In this document: in pieces, positions 48,430-58,229 of the stretch
Layout: every line of letters starts with the position of its first letter
Position numbering within the stretch: the first letter of the stretch is position 1
DNA from: Sulfurimonas sp.
GTDB taxonomy: Bacteria > Campylobacterota > Campylobacteria > Campylobacterales > Sulfurimonadaceae
DNA length: 64,000 bases
Direction of reading: 5' to 3'
Assembly (NCBI GenBank): GCA_021648285.1
Contig: JAKITC010000004.1
Span: forward strand, 27,771 to 91,770
Translations under genes and position numbers: made by a program
Notes under the pieces: generated by a model
What the model was told of the DNA's origin: nothing
The model's database searches: none
The model's input: only the letters and a program-made list of their open reading frames with translations

Positions 48430-49248
48430 ATGGATTTTTCTAAATATACAGATATGGCTTTGACTTATGCCAGCGAATACGGTTTTAAAATTATAGTTGC
48501 GATATTCATCTTTGCTATTGGTAAGATGATTATTAAAAGGCTTACCGCCCTTTCTAAAAAACTGATGATTAAAGCCAAAGTAGATTTAACTTTGGTAGAG
48601 TTCTTAGAGAGCATTATCTACTTTATTCTACTGATTGTAGTTATTCTTGCCTCACTCAACACCTTAGGCATAAACACAACATCTTTTCTGGCAATTTTCG
48701 GTGCAGCAGGTTTAGCTGTTGGTCTGGCACTCAAAGATTCACTCTCCAACATAGGCGCAGCAGTTCTAATAATAATCTTTCGTCCTTTTAAAGTCGGAGA
48801 TACGATAGAAGCAGCTGGAACAACTGGTACTGTAAAAGACATAAATCTTTTCTCCACAATCATAGAGCCTGTTGATAAACGTATTATTATCGTTCCAAAC
48901 TCATCGATTATAGGTGGCAATATCACAAACTTTTCACGGAGAACAGAGCGTCGTGTCGAGCATGTATTTGGCATAGGCTATGATGATGATCTGAAACTTG
49001 CAAAAGAGACTCTGATGCAAATCATCAAAGATGATGAGAGGGTTTTAGATGAACCTACGCCACTTGTAGCTGTCGGGGAACTTGGTGATAACAGTGTCAA
49101 CTTTACATTTCGTGCATGGACGACAACTGAAGATTACTGGGATGTACACTTTGACATGTTAGAGAAAGTAAAGCTTGCATTTGATGAAAAAGGTATCTCT
49201 ATCCCTTATCCTCAGATGGATATTCATACAAATAAAATAGAATCTTAA
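48430..49248 (+). CDS. MscS-family mechanosensitive ion channel
   Basis: FGAAGLAVGLALKDSLSNIGAAVLIIIFRPFKVGDTIE. Confidence 0.95.
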   Translation: MDFSKYTDMALTYASEYGFKIIVAIFIFAIGKMIIKRLTALSKKLMIKAKVDLTLVEFLESIIYFILLIVVILASLNTLGINTTSFLAIFGAAGLAVGLALKDSLSNIGAAVLIIIFRPFKVGDTIEAAGTTGTVKDINLFSTIIEPVDKRIIIVPNSSIIGGNITNFSRRTERRVEHVFGIGYDDDLKLAKETLMQIIKDDERVLDEPTPLVAVGELGDNSVNFTFRAWTTTEDYWDVHFDMLEKVKLAFDEKGISIPYPQMDIHTNKIES

Positions 49249-49257
49249 AGGGAAAGA

Positions 49258-50097
49258 TTGAAAAGAATAATACTTAGTACTCTAGTTGCGAGTTCACTAC
49301 TGATGGCAGCTAATGAAGCAGAGATAAAACAAGAAATATCAGATGTTGAAGCTCAGATTAAAGCACTAAACGCAAATCTAAAAAAACTAAAATCTACACT
49401 TCCTAAAAAAGTTGCTAAAAAAGATAGTGCCCAGAGCGAGTTTGTTACGCATACCGAATTAGGATATATCTCAACTTCTGGAAATACAAATACAGATACT
49501 TTTAACTTAGACACAAAGGTTAAAAAGAACTGGGGTCCACATGTATTTACATTTTCACTGCTTAAACAGTATGGTACAGAAAATGAAATAGAGACAAAGA
49601 ACAAGCTTTTAACTGAACTAGAGTATGACTATGATTTTACTGATAGACTATCATTTGGTTATTTGGTTGGCTACAAGGACGATAAGTTCTCAGGTTATGA
49701 TTACCAGTTCTACACTGGTCCCGGTGTAAAATACAAAGCAGTAAAAACTGATAAACATCTACTTAGCTTAGAGGGTAATATTCTTTATGCTATTGATGCC
49801 ATTGAAGATACAGCTCTCAAAAATGGAAACACCAAATCATATGCATCATATAGAACTAAAGTTGTATATGATTGGCAAATACTGGATAATCTAAAGTTCA
49901 ATCAAGAACTTAGCTACAGATCTGAATTTTCTAATACAAAGAATTACTTTATTTACTCAAAAACTCTACTCTCTAGTAAAATATCTGATATTTTTTCGGC
50001 TGGCATAAGTCAACAGATTGATTACATGAATCAACCAGCAGATGGAAAAACCGGTACAGATAGAACATTTACATTTAATCTTATTGCAGATTATTAA
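49258..50097 (+). CDS. DUF481 outer-membrane protein
   Basis: Signal peptide, coiled coil, then LGYISTSGNTNTDTFNLDTKVKKNW (DUF481). Confidence 0.85.
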   Translation: MKRIILSTLVASSLLMAANEAEIKQEISDVEAQIKALNANLKKLKSTLPKKVAKKDSAQSEFVTHTELGYISTSGNTNTDTFNLDTKVKKNWGPHVFTFSLLKQYGTENEIETKNKLLTELEYDYDFTDRLSFGYLVGYKDDKFSGYDYQFYTGPGVKYKAVKTDKHLLSLEGNILYAIDAIEDTALKNGNTKSYASYRTKVVYDWQILDNLKFNQELSYRSEFSNTKNYFIYSKTLLSSKISDIFSAGISQQIDYMNQPADGKTGTDRTFTFNLIADY

Positions 50098-51202
50098 TAG
50101 GCTCACTTTTTAACTTTTTACCCCAAAGATAAAGAGAGTAAAATGCCATAAGTGCGAGAAAAGCCGCACTTAAAAACAAGTATTTTGGATACAGCTCATA
50201 GACATATCCGGCAATCAATGCTCCCATAAATGCTCCAAACCCATAAGTAATTCCAGAGAAAAACTGCTGTGCTAAAGATTTATGTTTATAAAGATAAAAC
50301 AGGTAACTAATGGCAGCTGAGTGAAAGAGTGCAAAACTAAGCGCATGAATAGTCTGAGTAAAAAACAGAACTCCTAGATTGTCCGGAAACAAAAATAGTA
50401 AATACCATCTTATAGCTGTTACAAAAGTAGTGAACTGTAGTATAAGAAGCAGATTCTTTCGAAGTAGTCTTCCTTGAAAAAAGAGCATAAATATCTCAAC
50501 TACAACCCCAAAAGTCCAAAGATATATTGTCATATCCAGACTGACACCATGATCTGTTTCATAGATGGTAAAGAAGTTATAAAATGAGCCAAAACTAACC
50601 TGCATAAGCGTTAGCCCTGCCCATAGTTTCCAATCAGCTAATATATTTATATCATTTGCAACATTTTCGCTCCTATCCAAAAGAGCATCTGCTTTTCTAG
50701 CAATAACAAAAGCTGTCATGGAGGTTGTAAAAGTCAAAACAATTAGATAGTTCAGAGCAATATCAGGTGAACTTAAAAACTTCACTAAGACAAGCGCTAC
50801 CAAGATAAAACCAACTGAACCAAAAAGTCTAATCTTTCCATATCTCTCTTTACCAAGATGCTTCAAAGAGATTAACTCAATGTATGGAAGCACCAGACTA
50901 AGTCCAATTCCTAGTCCTATGTTTGAGAAAAGCAACTTATAAAAATTATCCAAAGAGAAGTAAAAGGCTATTGCGCTGACACACATTATCAGGAGTGATA
51001 CATTAAAGGTGAGTATATTTATTTTTAGCCCTCTGATAAAAGCAAAAGGAACTAAAAAACGCACTAGCGGTGCTGCGGCAAAGATAATACCAATCTCACT
51101 GGCAGAGTAACCGACCATCGCCAAAACTTTTGGCATAAAAATAATGTAAACACCGATAATTGAAAAATAAAAAAAGTAAAATGTGGCTAGCAATATTGAC
51201 AA
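50081..51202 (-). CDS. MFS transporter (HcaT/3-phenylpropionate-like)
   Basis: 12-TM MFS; GKIRLFGSVGFIL. Confidence 0.85.
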   Translation of the reverse strand: MSILLATFYFFYFSIIGVYIIFMPKVLAMVGYSASEIGIIFAAAPLVRFLVPFAFIRGLKINILTFNVSLLIMCVSAIAFYFSLDNFYKLLFSNIGLGIGLSLVLPYIELISLKHLGKERYGKIRLFGSVGFILVALVLVKFLSSPDIALNYLIVLTFTTSMTAFVIARKADALLDRSENVANDINILADWKLWAGLTLMQVSFGSFYNFFTIYETDHGVSLDMTIYLWTFGVVVEIFMLFFQGRLLRKNLLLILQFTTFVTAIRWYLLFLFPDNLGVLFFTQTIHALSFALFHSAAISYLFYLYKHKSLAQQFFSGITYGFGAFMGALIAGYVYELYPKYLFLSAAFLALMAFYSLYLWGKKLKSEPINNLQ

Positions 51203-51326
51203 TTTATATACCCTTATTTATTTTTAATGATGCAATTATAACGAATATTACATTTTAAGACTTTTTTAAGATCATAGACATGATATAATGTCCTCATATA
51301 ATACAAATTAACTCAAAAGGTTATTT

Positions 51327-51812
51327 ATGAATAAAGAGATGCATGAAGATGATTTTATTGTTTCAAAGACAAATCTAAAAGGTCAGATAATATACTGCAA
51401 TAAAATATTTATGGATATGGCAGAATACAGTGAAGAGGAGCTTCTTGGTAAACCTCATAATATAATAAGGCACCCTGATATGCCAAAGGCTGTATTTAAA
51501 TATCTATGGGATACCATTAAAGCAGGAGCAGAGGTTTTTGCTTATGTTATCAACCAAACAAAAAATGGTAATTCATATTGGGTATTTGCTAATGTAACTG
51601 CTTCACTTGATATAGATGGCTCAATAATAGGTTACTACTCGGTTAGACGAAGACCAAATCCAAAAGCACTTGAGATTGTCACCCCTCTTTATAAAAAAAT
51701 GATAGAGGTAGAAAAAAATAGCGGGGTTGAGGCTTCATTTAAAGTTTTAACAGATATCTTAGAAGAAAAAGGAGTAGGATATGATGAGCTTATCACCTCT
51801 ATACAAGAATAA
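51327..51812 (+). CDS. PAS-domain protein (CetB/Aer-like sensor)
   Basis: [42 protein letters not shown]. Confidence 0.88.
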   Translation: MNKEMHEDDFIVSKTNLKGQIIYCNKIFMDMAEYSEEELLGKPHNIIRHPDMPKAVFKYLWDTIKAGAEVFAYVINQTKNGNSYWVFANVTASLDIDGSIIGYYSVRRRPNPKALEIVTPLYKKMIEVEKNSGVEASFKVLTDILEEKGVGYDELITSIQE

Positions 51813-53220
51813 ACAAACTTTTATACTTACTATTACTCTTTTAGCAGTAGTGACATATGGACTAATTTCTGCAGAGTATACTTTAAGTTTAGCTGTGTTT
51901 ATTGTACTAATCATCTCACTATTTCTGCCATCTAATAGTGCCAATAATAGTAATTCTGATACATATGAATCAATTATTAACGTTTTAAAAGACGTAGCAG
52001 ATGGAAAGCTTGAAGGTCGTATTACAAATATACCAAACAATGACTCAAGCGAATCTGCATTTGCTTGGACGGTAAATGATGCACTTGACCAGCTAGAGGC
52101 CTTTATGAGAGATGCTCAGATATCAATAGAGTGTGCTTCTATTGGTAAGACATACAGAAGAACTCAACCAGCAGGACTTCATGGTATATTTCGTGTTACA
52201 TCAGAAAAACTAGGTTTAGCTGTTGATTCTGTCGCTGCCGGATACAAGACTAAACTAAAGGGTGATCTGTCTACAAAATTAAGTGAGCTTGGTGGCGGGA
52301 TAAGTGCAGGGCTACAAGTTATTCAAGATGATCTTGATGAATCACAAAATGAATCAATGAAAATAGCTGATGTTTCTAAAAAAACAGCTGACTCCTCAGC
52401 AAAAAGTTTAACTAGCGTTATAGACATCGGTGAAAAACTAAACAAACTTCTTAGTTCAATATCATCATCTCATGAAGGGATTATAAACCTGGAGCAAAGG
52501 TCTAAAGATATTGCTGATGTTGTTAATCTTATTAAAGATATTGCTGATCAAACTAATCTACTCGCTCTAAATGCAGCAATCGAAGCGGCACGTGCCGGTG
52601 AACATGGGCGCGGATTTGCTGTTGTTGCAGATGAAGTTAGAAAACTGGCAGAGAGGACTTCCAAAGCTACGAATGAGATAGATATAAATATCTCAACTCT
52701 TCAACAAGAGACAAATGATATGAGAGCTAACTCTGATGAAATTTTTGATATTGCTAAGAGTTCAAATGAGGTTATTCATGATTTTGAAGATACATTTAAA
52801 GAGCTTAACCTTTTAGCTAAAGAGTCATCTCAATCATCAGTTAAAATTCAAAATCGCATGTTTACAACACTGCTGAAAGTTGACCATGTTCTGTTTAAAT
52901 CAACTGCTTATTCAGCTGTACTGGATGAAGATGCAAATAAAAAATTTGTAGATCACAAAAGCTGTAGAATGGGTAAATGGTACCTTGGAATTGGTCAAGA
53001 ACATTTTGGGCAAACAAAAGCTTTTAAAGAGATGGATATCCCACATGAAAGAGTTCATGCTGCTGTTTTCAAAAACCAAGAATATATCCATGCACACAGT
53101 GTCTTGAAACTTGATAACCCTGATAAGATATTAAAGAATTTTGAAGATATGGAAGATGCATCTGATGAACTCTTTAATAAATTAGACGAAATGATTAATG
53201 AATATGTCCAAAATTTATAA
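51781..53220 (+). CDS. Methyl-accepting chemotaxis protein with C-terminal CZB zinc-binding domain
   Basis: [53 protein letters not shown] motif. Confidence 0.93.
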   Translation: MMSLSPLYKNKQTFILTITLLAVVTYGLISAEYTLSLAVFIVLIISLFLPSNSANNSNSDTYESIINVLKDVADGKLEGRITNIPNNDSSESAFAWTVNDALDQLEAFMRDAQISIECASIGKTYRRTQPAGLHGIFRVTSEKLGLAVDSVAAGYKTKLKGDLSTKLSELGGGISAGLQVIQDDLDESQNESMKIADVSKKTADSSAKSLTSVIDIGEKLNKLLSSISSSHEGIINLEQRSKDIADVVNLIKDIADQTNLLALNAAIEAARAGEHGRGFAVVADEVRKLAERTSKATNEIDINISTLQQETNDMRANSDEIFDIAKSSNEVIHDFEDTFKELNLLAKESSQSSVKIQNRMFTTLLKVDHVLFKSTAYSAVLDEDANKKFVDHKSCRMGKWYLGIGQEHFGQTKAFKEMDIPHERVHAAVFKNQEYIHAHSVLKLDNPDKILKNFEDMEDASDELFNKLDEMINEYVQNL

Positions 53221-53326
53221 GCGTGATGTTTACTTGTTATTAACTTATAATTAATATAATTAGGAATCTCAATTATGGATATACCCCCTTTTCATTTTTA
53301 GAGATATATATTTCCTATAAATTATT

Positions 53327-53366
53327 TAATTATCCGGTCTTTCTCCCTTTTTGGACTGGATAATTA
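53327..53366 (+). promoter_or_regulatory. Leader hairpin with 13-bp arms upstream of radical SAM gene
   Basis: TAATTATCCGGTC / GACTGGATAATTA (one G-U), 14-nt loop. Confidence 0.45.
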
Positions 53367-53381
53367 TGCTAAACTTCAGCT

Positions 53382-54890
53382 ATGCAAAAAATCATCTTAA
53401 CTACTTTAAATTCAAGATTTACCCACACCTCTATTGCTTTGAGATATTTATATGCCAATCTAAAAGAGCTACAGGGTACTGCAAAGATCTTAGAGTTCAG
53501 TATAAACGATGCTATACAAACCATCGCGGAAAAGTTACTCATTAATACCCCGGATATCATAGGCATTGGTGTTTATATCTGGAATGTCACAGAAGTTAGT
53601 GAACTTATTCACATAATAAAAAAAGTCTCTCCTGAGACAACAATAGTTTTAGGTGGTCCTGAAGTTTCTCATGAACCTTTCCGCGTAAATCTTGATAGTG
53701 CTGATTTTATTATACAAGGTGAAGGGGATTTGGCTTTTTATGAACTTTGCCGCAACATCTTAAATGACAACACTCCTCAAGACAAAGTTATTAAAATGAG
53801 TATGCCCTCACTCAAAAATTTAGAATTTCCATACAAATACTATACAGATGATGATATAAAGAACCGTTATATCTATGTAGAAGCTTCCAGAGGCTGCCCT
53901 TTTGAGTGTGAATTTTGTCTATCTTCAATGGATGAAAAAGTTAGAGCATTTAATCTTAATAAGCTTTTAAAAGAGTTTGAAATACTTTGGGATAGAGGAG
54001 CTAGGAACTTCAAATTTATAGACAGAACATTTAATCTAAATATAAAAACTGCCAATATACTTTTAGATTTCTTTTTAACCAAAGAGGATAAACCACCTTA
54101 CTTTGCTCATTTTGAAGTTATACCTGATCATTTTCCAGACTCTATAAAGTCAAAAATTGCTTCATTCCCACATGGTGCACTACAGCTTGAGATAGGTATA
54201 CAGACACTGAACCCTGAAATAGCAAAAAATATCTCAAGACAGCTCAAACTCGATAAAATCAAAGAGAATATAAAATTTCTAGAAAATGATACTGAAGCTC
54301 ACATACATCTTGATTTGATTGTTGGTCTTCCCGGGGAGTCTCTGGAAAGTTTTGGATCCAACCTTGATGAATTAGTAAGTCTCAGCAGTTGCGAGATACA
54401 GATTGGTATACTAAAAAAACTATCAGGTACATTTATAAACCGTCACGATATAGAGTTTGGGATGCTTTACAGTGATATTCCTCCATATGATATTTTAAAA
54501 AACTCAGAACTTAGTTTTAATGATATTCAGATAATGAAAAGATTTTCAAGGTTTTGGGATTTAACTTACAATAGCGGAAACTTCAGGCGTAGTGTAGAAC
54601 TAATTTGGCGGGACAAAAGTGTATTTGAAAACTTTTATGCATTTAGTTTGTGGGCTTACACCAAAACTGATTCCACATACAAAATCTCGCTAGAGAGATT
54701 AGGAGAACTTCTTTTCACATATCTCAGTGAAATTAAGAATTTATCTGCCAAGGAAGTAGCAAAAGAGATGCTTAAAGATATGATGAAACTAAAAGGTCGA
54801 GCAATACCAAGCTATCTAAAACCTTATGCTAACGACTTCAAACTTCAGAACAAACAAGGAACATCAGGTTTCAACAAAAGACAGCAATAA
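53382..54890 (+). CDS. B12-binding radical SAM protein, DUF4080-like
   Basis: Cobalamin-binding N-terminus (LGGPEVSHEP), ASRGCPFECEFCLSS radical-SAM CxxxCxxC. Confidence 0.92.
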   Translation: MQKIILTTLNSRFTHTSIALRYLYANLKELQGTAKILEFSINDAIQTIAEKLLINTPDIIGIGVYIWNVTEVSELIHIIKKVSPETTIVLGGPEVSHEPFRVNLDSADFIIQGEGDLAFYELCRNILNDNTPQDKVIKMSMPSLKNLEFPYKYYTDDDIKNRYIYVEASRGCPFECEFCLSSMDEKVRAFNLNKLLKEFEILWDRGARNFKFIDRTFNLNIKTANILLDFFLTKEDKPPYFAHFEVIPDHFPDSIKSKIASFPHGALQLEIGIQTLNPEIAKNISRQLKLDKIKENIKFLENDTEAHIHLDLIVGLPGESLESFGSNLDELVSLSSCEIQIGILKKLSGTFINRHDIEFGMLYSDIPPYDILKNSELSFNDIQIMKRFSRFWDLTYNSGNFRRSVELIWRDKSVFENFYAFSLWAYTKTDSTYKISLERLGELLFTYLSEIKNLSAKEVAKEMLKDMMKLKGRAIPSYLKPYANDFKLQNKQGTSGFNKRQQ

Positions 54891-54919
54891 TATCAGAAAT
54901 TTTTAGATATAATTATTTT

Positions 54920-55540
54920 ATGTTTAAACAAAGAGTACTTGTCCTGTTATCACTATTTTTTATAAGTATCGCTTTAGCAAATGAGCCTTATGTAGAGGGT
55001 CCGCTATTAGATAGAATTACTGAAAAATATAAGGTATTTGCAAAAAAAAGATTTTTTTATCTTCAAAAAACACTTGATTCCGTAAAAGATAAAAGTGATT
55101 TAGAAAAACTTGAAACTGTTAATACTTTTTATAATAGTGTTAGATACTCTTCAGACAAGAAAGTTTATAATAAAAGTGATTACTGGGCAACACCTTGGGA
55201 GTTCTTGGGTAAAGATAGAGGGGATTGTGAAGATTATGTAATAAGCAAATACTTCGCTCTTAAGTATTTGGGTGTTGCGCCTGAAAAACTTTTTTTTACA
55301 TATGCCCGCTCTTCCAAGTTCAAAGCAGCACATATGGTTTTAACATACTTTAAAACACCAAAAAGTGAACCACTTATTTTGGACAACAACAACCATAAGA
55401 TATTCCCAGCATCAAAAAGAAAAGATTTAACTCCAATCTATAACTTTAATGGTGATGTGCTCAACAAGATAGGTAAAGAAAAAAAATCTCATAAAAAATG
55501 GGATCAACTAAAACTCAACATGAAAAGGAAAAAAATATGA
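54920..55540 (+). CDS. lapG: Transglutaminase-like cysteine protease, LapG family
   Basis: Signal peptide; RGDCEDYVISKYFAL, AAHMVLTY, LDNNNHKIFP (Cys-His-Asp). Confidence 0.88.
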   Translation: MFKQRVLVLLSLFFISIALANEPYVEGPLLDRITEKYKVFAKKRFFYLQKTLDSVKDKSDLEKLETVNTFYNSVRYSSDKKVYNKSDYWATPWEFLGKDRGDCEDYVISKYFALKYLGVAPEKLFFTYARSSKFKAAHMVLTYFKTPKSEPLILDNNNHKIFPASKRKDLTPIYNFNGDVLNKIGKEKKSHKKWDQLKLNMKRKKI

Positions 55541-57459
55541 CACTCTTTAAGCAAATAGCTCTAATGCTATCCATATTTTTACTAATAATATTAGCGACTG
55601 TTTTAACATTAAACTTTCAAAGTGCGAACAAATCTGTTCAAGAGGGACTCTATGAGGACGCTAAAAATACGGCAACTTCACTAAGTCTGTCATTGGGAGG
55701 CGCCAATGGTGATATCTCTATGATGTCAACCATGATAAACGCAAACTTTGACAGTGGGCACTATATTAGTATTACTCTTGTTGATATTGACAATAATACT
55801 CTATATAAGAGAGAGATTGAAAGCGAAATCACAGATATTCCTAAATGGTTTTTAAACTTTGTAAGTATAGAAGCACCTACCGCTCTTGCTAATGTATCAG
55901 CGGGCTGGAGTCAAGTCGGGATACTAAGTGTTCAAAGCGATACAGCTTATTCATACCAACAGCTATACTCAATTTTTAAAGGTCTTCTTATCTCTTTTGC
56001 TGTAATCGCTACTATCGGTTTAATTATTTTAAACCTTCTTTTACATACAATTTTACTTCCGCTAAAAGAGGTACAAAAACAAGCAGCGGCAGTTATTAAA
56101 AATGAATTTATTATCCAGGAGAACATCCCATACACTAAAGAGTTTAAAGACGTTGTTCTTGGGATGAACAATATGGTCTCTAAAGTTAAAGCTATGTTTG
56201 ACAAAGGAAACAGAGAGCTAAAAGTATACAAAGAGCTAGAGTATACAGACCAAGACACTGGACTTAGAAACCGTAAATATCTTATAGACAAGCTTCCTTC
56301 ATATCTCAAAGTGGATGCATCGTCAGGAGGCGGTGTAAATATAATAGTTGCACTCAGCGGAATGATTGAAGCAAACGAAAAAATAGGTCGTCAAAATGTA
56401 AATAGGCTTTTTGTAGCTATTGCAAACATATTTAAAACTAACACAAAAAATATTGACGATAGTATTATCGCAAGAATGAATGGTACAGAATTTTCTTTAC
56501 TGTTGCCTGATAACTCAAGTAGTGATGCATTGGAATTAGCTGAAAAAATATATCTCTCTTGTATGGAGACTATTAAATCTTCTGGGCTAAACGAAGATGA
56601 AACATTTGTCTCTATTGGTCTTTATAAGTATTCGTACCTTGATACCATATCTCAACTACTTTCACATTCCGACAATGCACTTGCTCAAGCAAAATTTTCT
56701 AATAAGAGCATACATCTGGGGGAAATTGAAGATGCAGTTGAGGTAATGGGTAAAGAAGCTTGGAAATCAATTATCAATAAAGCTATTGATAAAGATAGAT
56801 TTCATTTTGTATCTTGGTCCGTTATTGATACTAAAGCTAAAATACTTGCCCATAACGTGCTCAGTATTAATCTTACAGCAGATGAAAACACATCTTACAG
56901 TTATGCTCAATTTATGGCGCCGGCTATTCAATCTGGTCTTAGTCATGATATCTATAAAAATGTTGTAAATATGCTCTTTAAGATTCCAGATATACTTTTG
57001 AGAGCTTCTACATACTCTTTGAGATTACCTCATGAATATTTAATAGCTCAAGACAGCTACAATAACTTAAGTGAACTATTGCGTATTCATACCCCGACGC
57101 TTCCATTTAAATTGATAATAGAGATGCCGGACAAACTTGTTCGTGAAGATTCTATGCAGATTAAACAATATATAAAATTATTTAGAAAATATAACATTGA
57201 TATCGGTATATTTGAATTTATTGGAGATAGTGAGGATTATCAATATCTTCAAGATTTAAGACCTGTATATATAAAAGGAGAAGGTAGCTATTTCTTAACT
57301 CAAAGCACTCAGTCACTATCAGCTCTTAGACTAATTACAGACACTGTTGACATATCTCTTATTGCGGTAGGCGTTATGGAAATGGAAACGTTAAAAATGC
57401 TGGAAGAAAAAGAAATACACATCTTCCAAGGACGAGTAACAGAAATGTTAGAGGTGTAA
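55537..57459 (+). CDS. lapD: LapD-like inner-membrane receptor with degenerate GGDEF and EAL domains
   Basis: LapD/MoxY-type periplasmic domain, HAMP, RMNGTEFSLLLP (degenerate GGDEF), degenerate EAL; ATGA overlap with lapG. Confidence 0.87.
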   Translation: MTLFKQIALMLSIFLLIILATVLTLNFQSANKSVQEGLYEDAKNTATSLSLSLGGANGDISMMSTMINANFDSGHYISITLVDIDNNTLYKREIESEITDIPKWFLNFVSIEAPTALANVSAGWSQVGILSVQSDTAYSYQQLYSIFKGLLISFAVIATIGLIILNLLLHTILLPLKEVQKQAAAVIKNEFIIQENIPYTKEFKDVVLGMNNMVSKVKAMFDKGNRELKVYKELEYTDQDTGLRNRKYLIDKLPSYLKVDASSGGGVNIIVALSGMIEANEKIGRQNVNRLFVAIANIFKTNTKNIDDSIIARMNGTEFSLLLPDNSSSDALELAEKIYLSCMETIKSSGLNEDETFVSIGLYKYSYLDTISQLLSHSDNALAQAKFSNKSIHLGEIEDAVEVMGKEAWKSIINKAIDKDRFHFVSWSVIDTKAKILAHNVLSINLTADENTSYSYAQFMAPAIQSGLSHDIYKNVVNMLFKIPDILLRASTYSLRLPHEYLIAQDSYNNLSELLRIHTPTLPFKLIIEMPDKLVREDSMQIKQYIKLFRKYNIDIGIFEFIGDSEDYQYLQDLRPVYIKGEGSYFLTQSTQSLSALRLITDTVDISLIAVGVMEMETLKMLEEKEIHIFQGRVTEMLEV

Positions 57460-57951
57460 CTAAACTCTTCGTGAGTTTAGTCCTTTTGTAATCGCTTCAT
57501 TTATCTCTTTTTTGTATTCCTCATTAAGTTCTTCAAGTTCTCTATCAAACTTAATTATTAACTCTTTGTTTGCATTTGGATGTCTGCATATAGTAAAGAG
57601 TATATCCATATAAACATCAAAATCAGGATGGGCTCTAAGACCTAACTTTTTATGCACTGTACCATGATGTTTTATTATTAAATCAAGGGCTTCGCCTATT
57701 TTATCCGCATCTGCTTTCTTATTTTTTATAATCCTTACCAAAGACTCTAAATCAGTTTTTTGTGCATTATCTTGCTCTTTAACTATTTTTTCACTCTTTG
57801 ATACAGGTTTTTTATCTGTTGATTTTTTACTTGAAGATATGGTTTTTTTACTTTTAGGCTTCTCGTCAGATTCCAAAAATAGTAAAAAGATTAGTATTGC
57901 CAAGATTGCAACTAATCCCATAATAGCTTTTACAATTAAGTCTGCATCCAT
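57460..57951 (-). CDS. Single-TM protein with Lys/Ser linker and helical C-terminal domain, unknown function
   Basis: N-terminal TM; 163 aa. Confidence 0.6.
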   Translation of the reverse strand: MDADLIVKAIMGLVAILAILIFLLFLESDEKPKSKKTISSSKKSTDKKPVSKSEKIVKEQDNAQKTDLESLVRIIKNKKADADKIGEALDLIIKHHGTVHKKLGLRAHPDFDVYMDILFTICRHPNANKELIIKFDRELEELNEEYKKEINEAITKGLNSRRV

Positions 57952-58029
57952 ATATAAACTACTTTTTTAGATATTATATCTCATTATAAGTAAGAAAAAC
58001 TGCTAGTAAGTGGTTTTTTATTAAAAGAA

Positions 58030-58117
58030 TGGTGGACAATGTGGGATTTGAACCCACGGTAGATTGCTCTACACTACCTTTCCAAGGTAGCGGATTCGAC
58101 CACTCTCCCAATTGTCC
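58030..58117 (-). tRNA. tRNA-Ser(GGA), CCA encoded
   Basis: Reverse complement GGACAAT...CTACC-TTGGAAA-GGTAG...GGGTTCAAATCCC..ATTGTCC-ACCA; long variable arm; GGA anticodon. Confidence 0.95.
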
Positions 58118-58229
58118 AGTTATAAAAAGAAGTGCCATTCTACCCTTAAAAGTCTTAATTGTTTATATTTCACTTTAAATTTAATCAACAAATGATAAAA
58201 TCAATAATAACTTTCATACTAGGTAAAGA

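Noticed and set aside
53221-53326. Possible cobalamin riboswitch upstream of the B12-binding radical SAM gene
   Set aside because: No B12-box-like conserved sequence; only a simple hairpin is present
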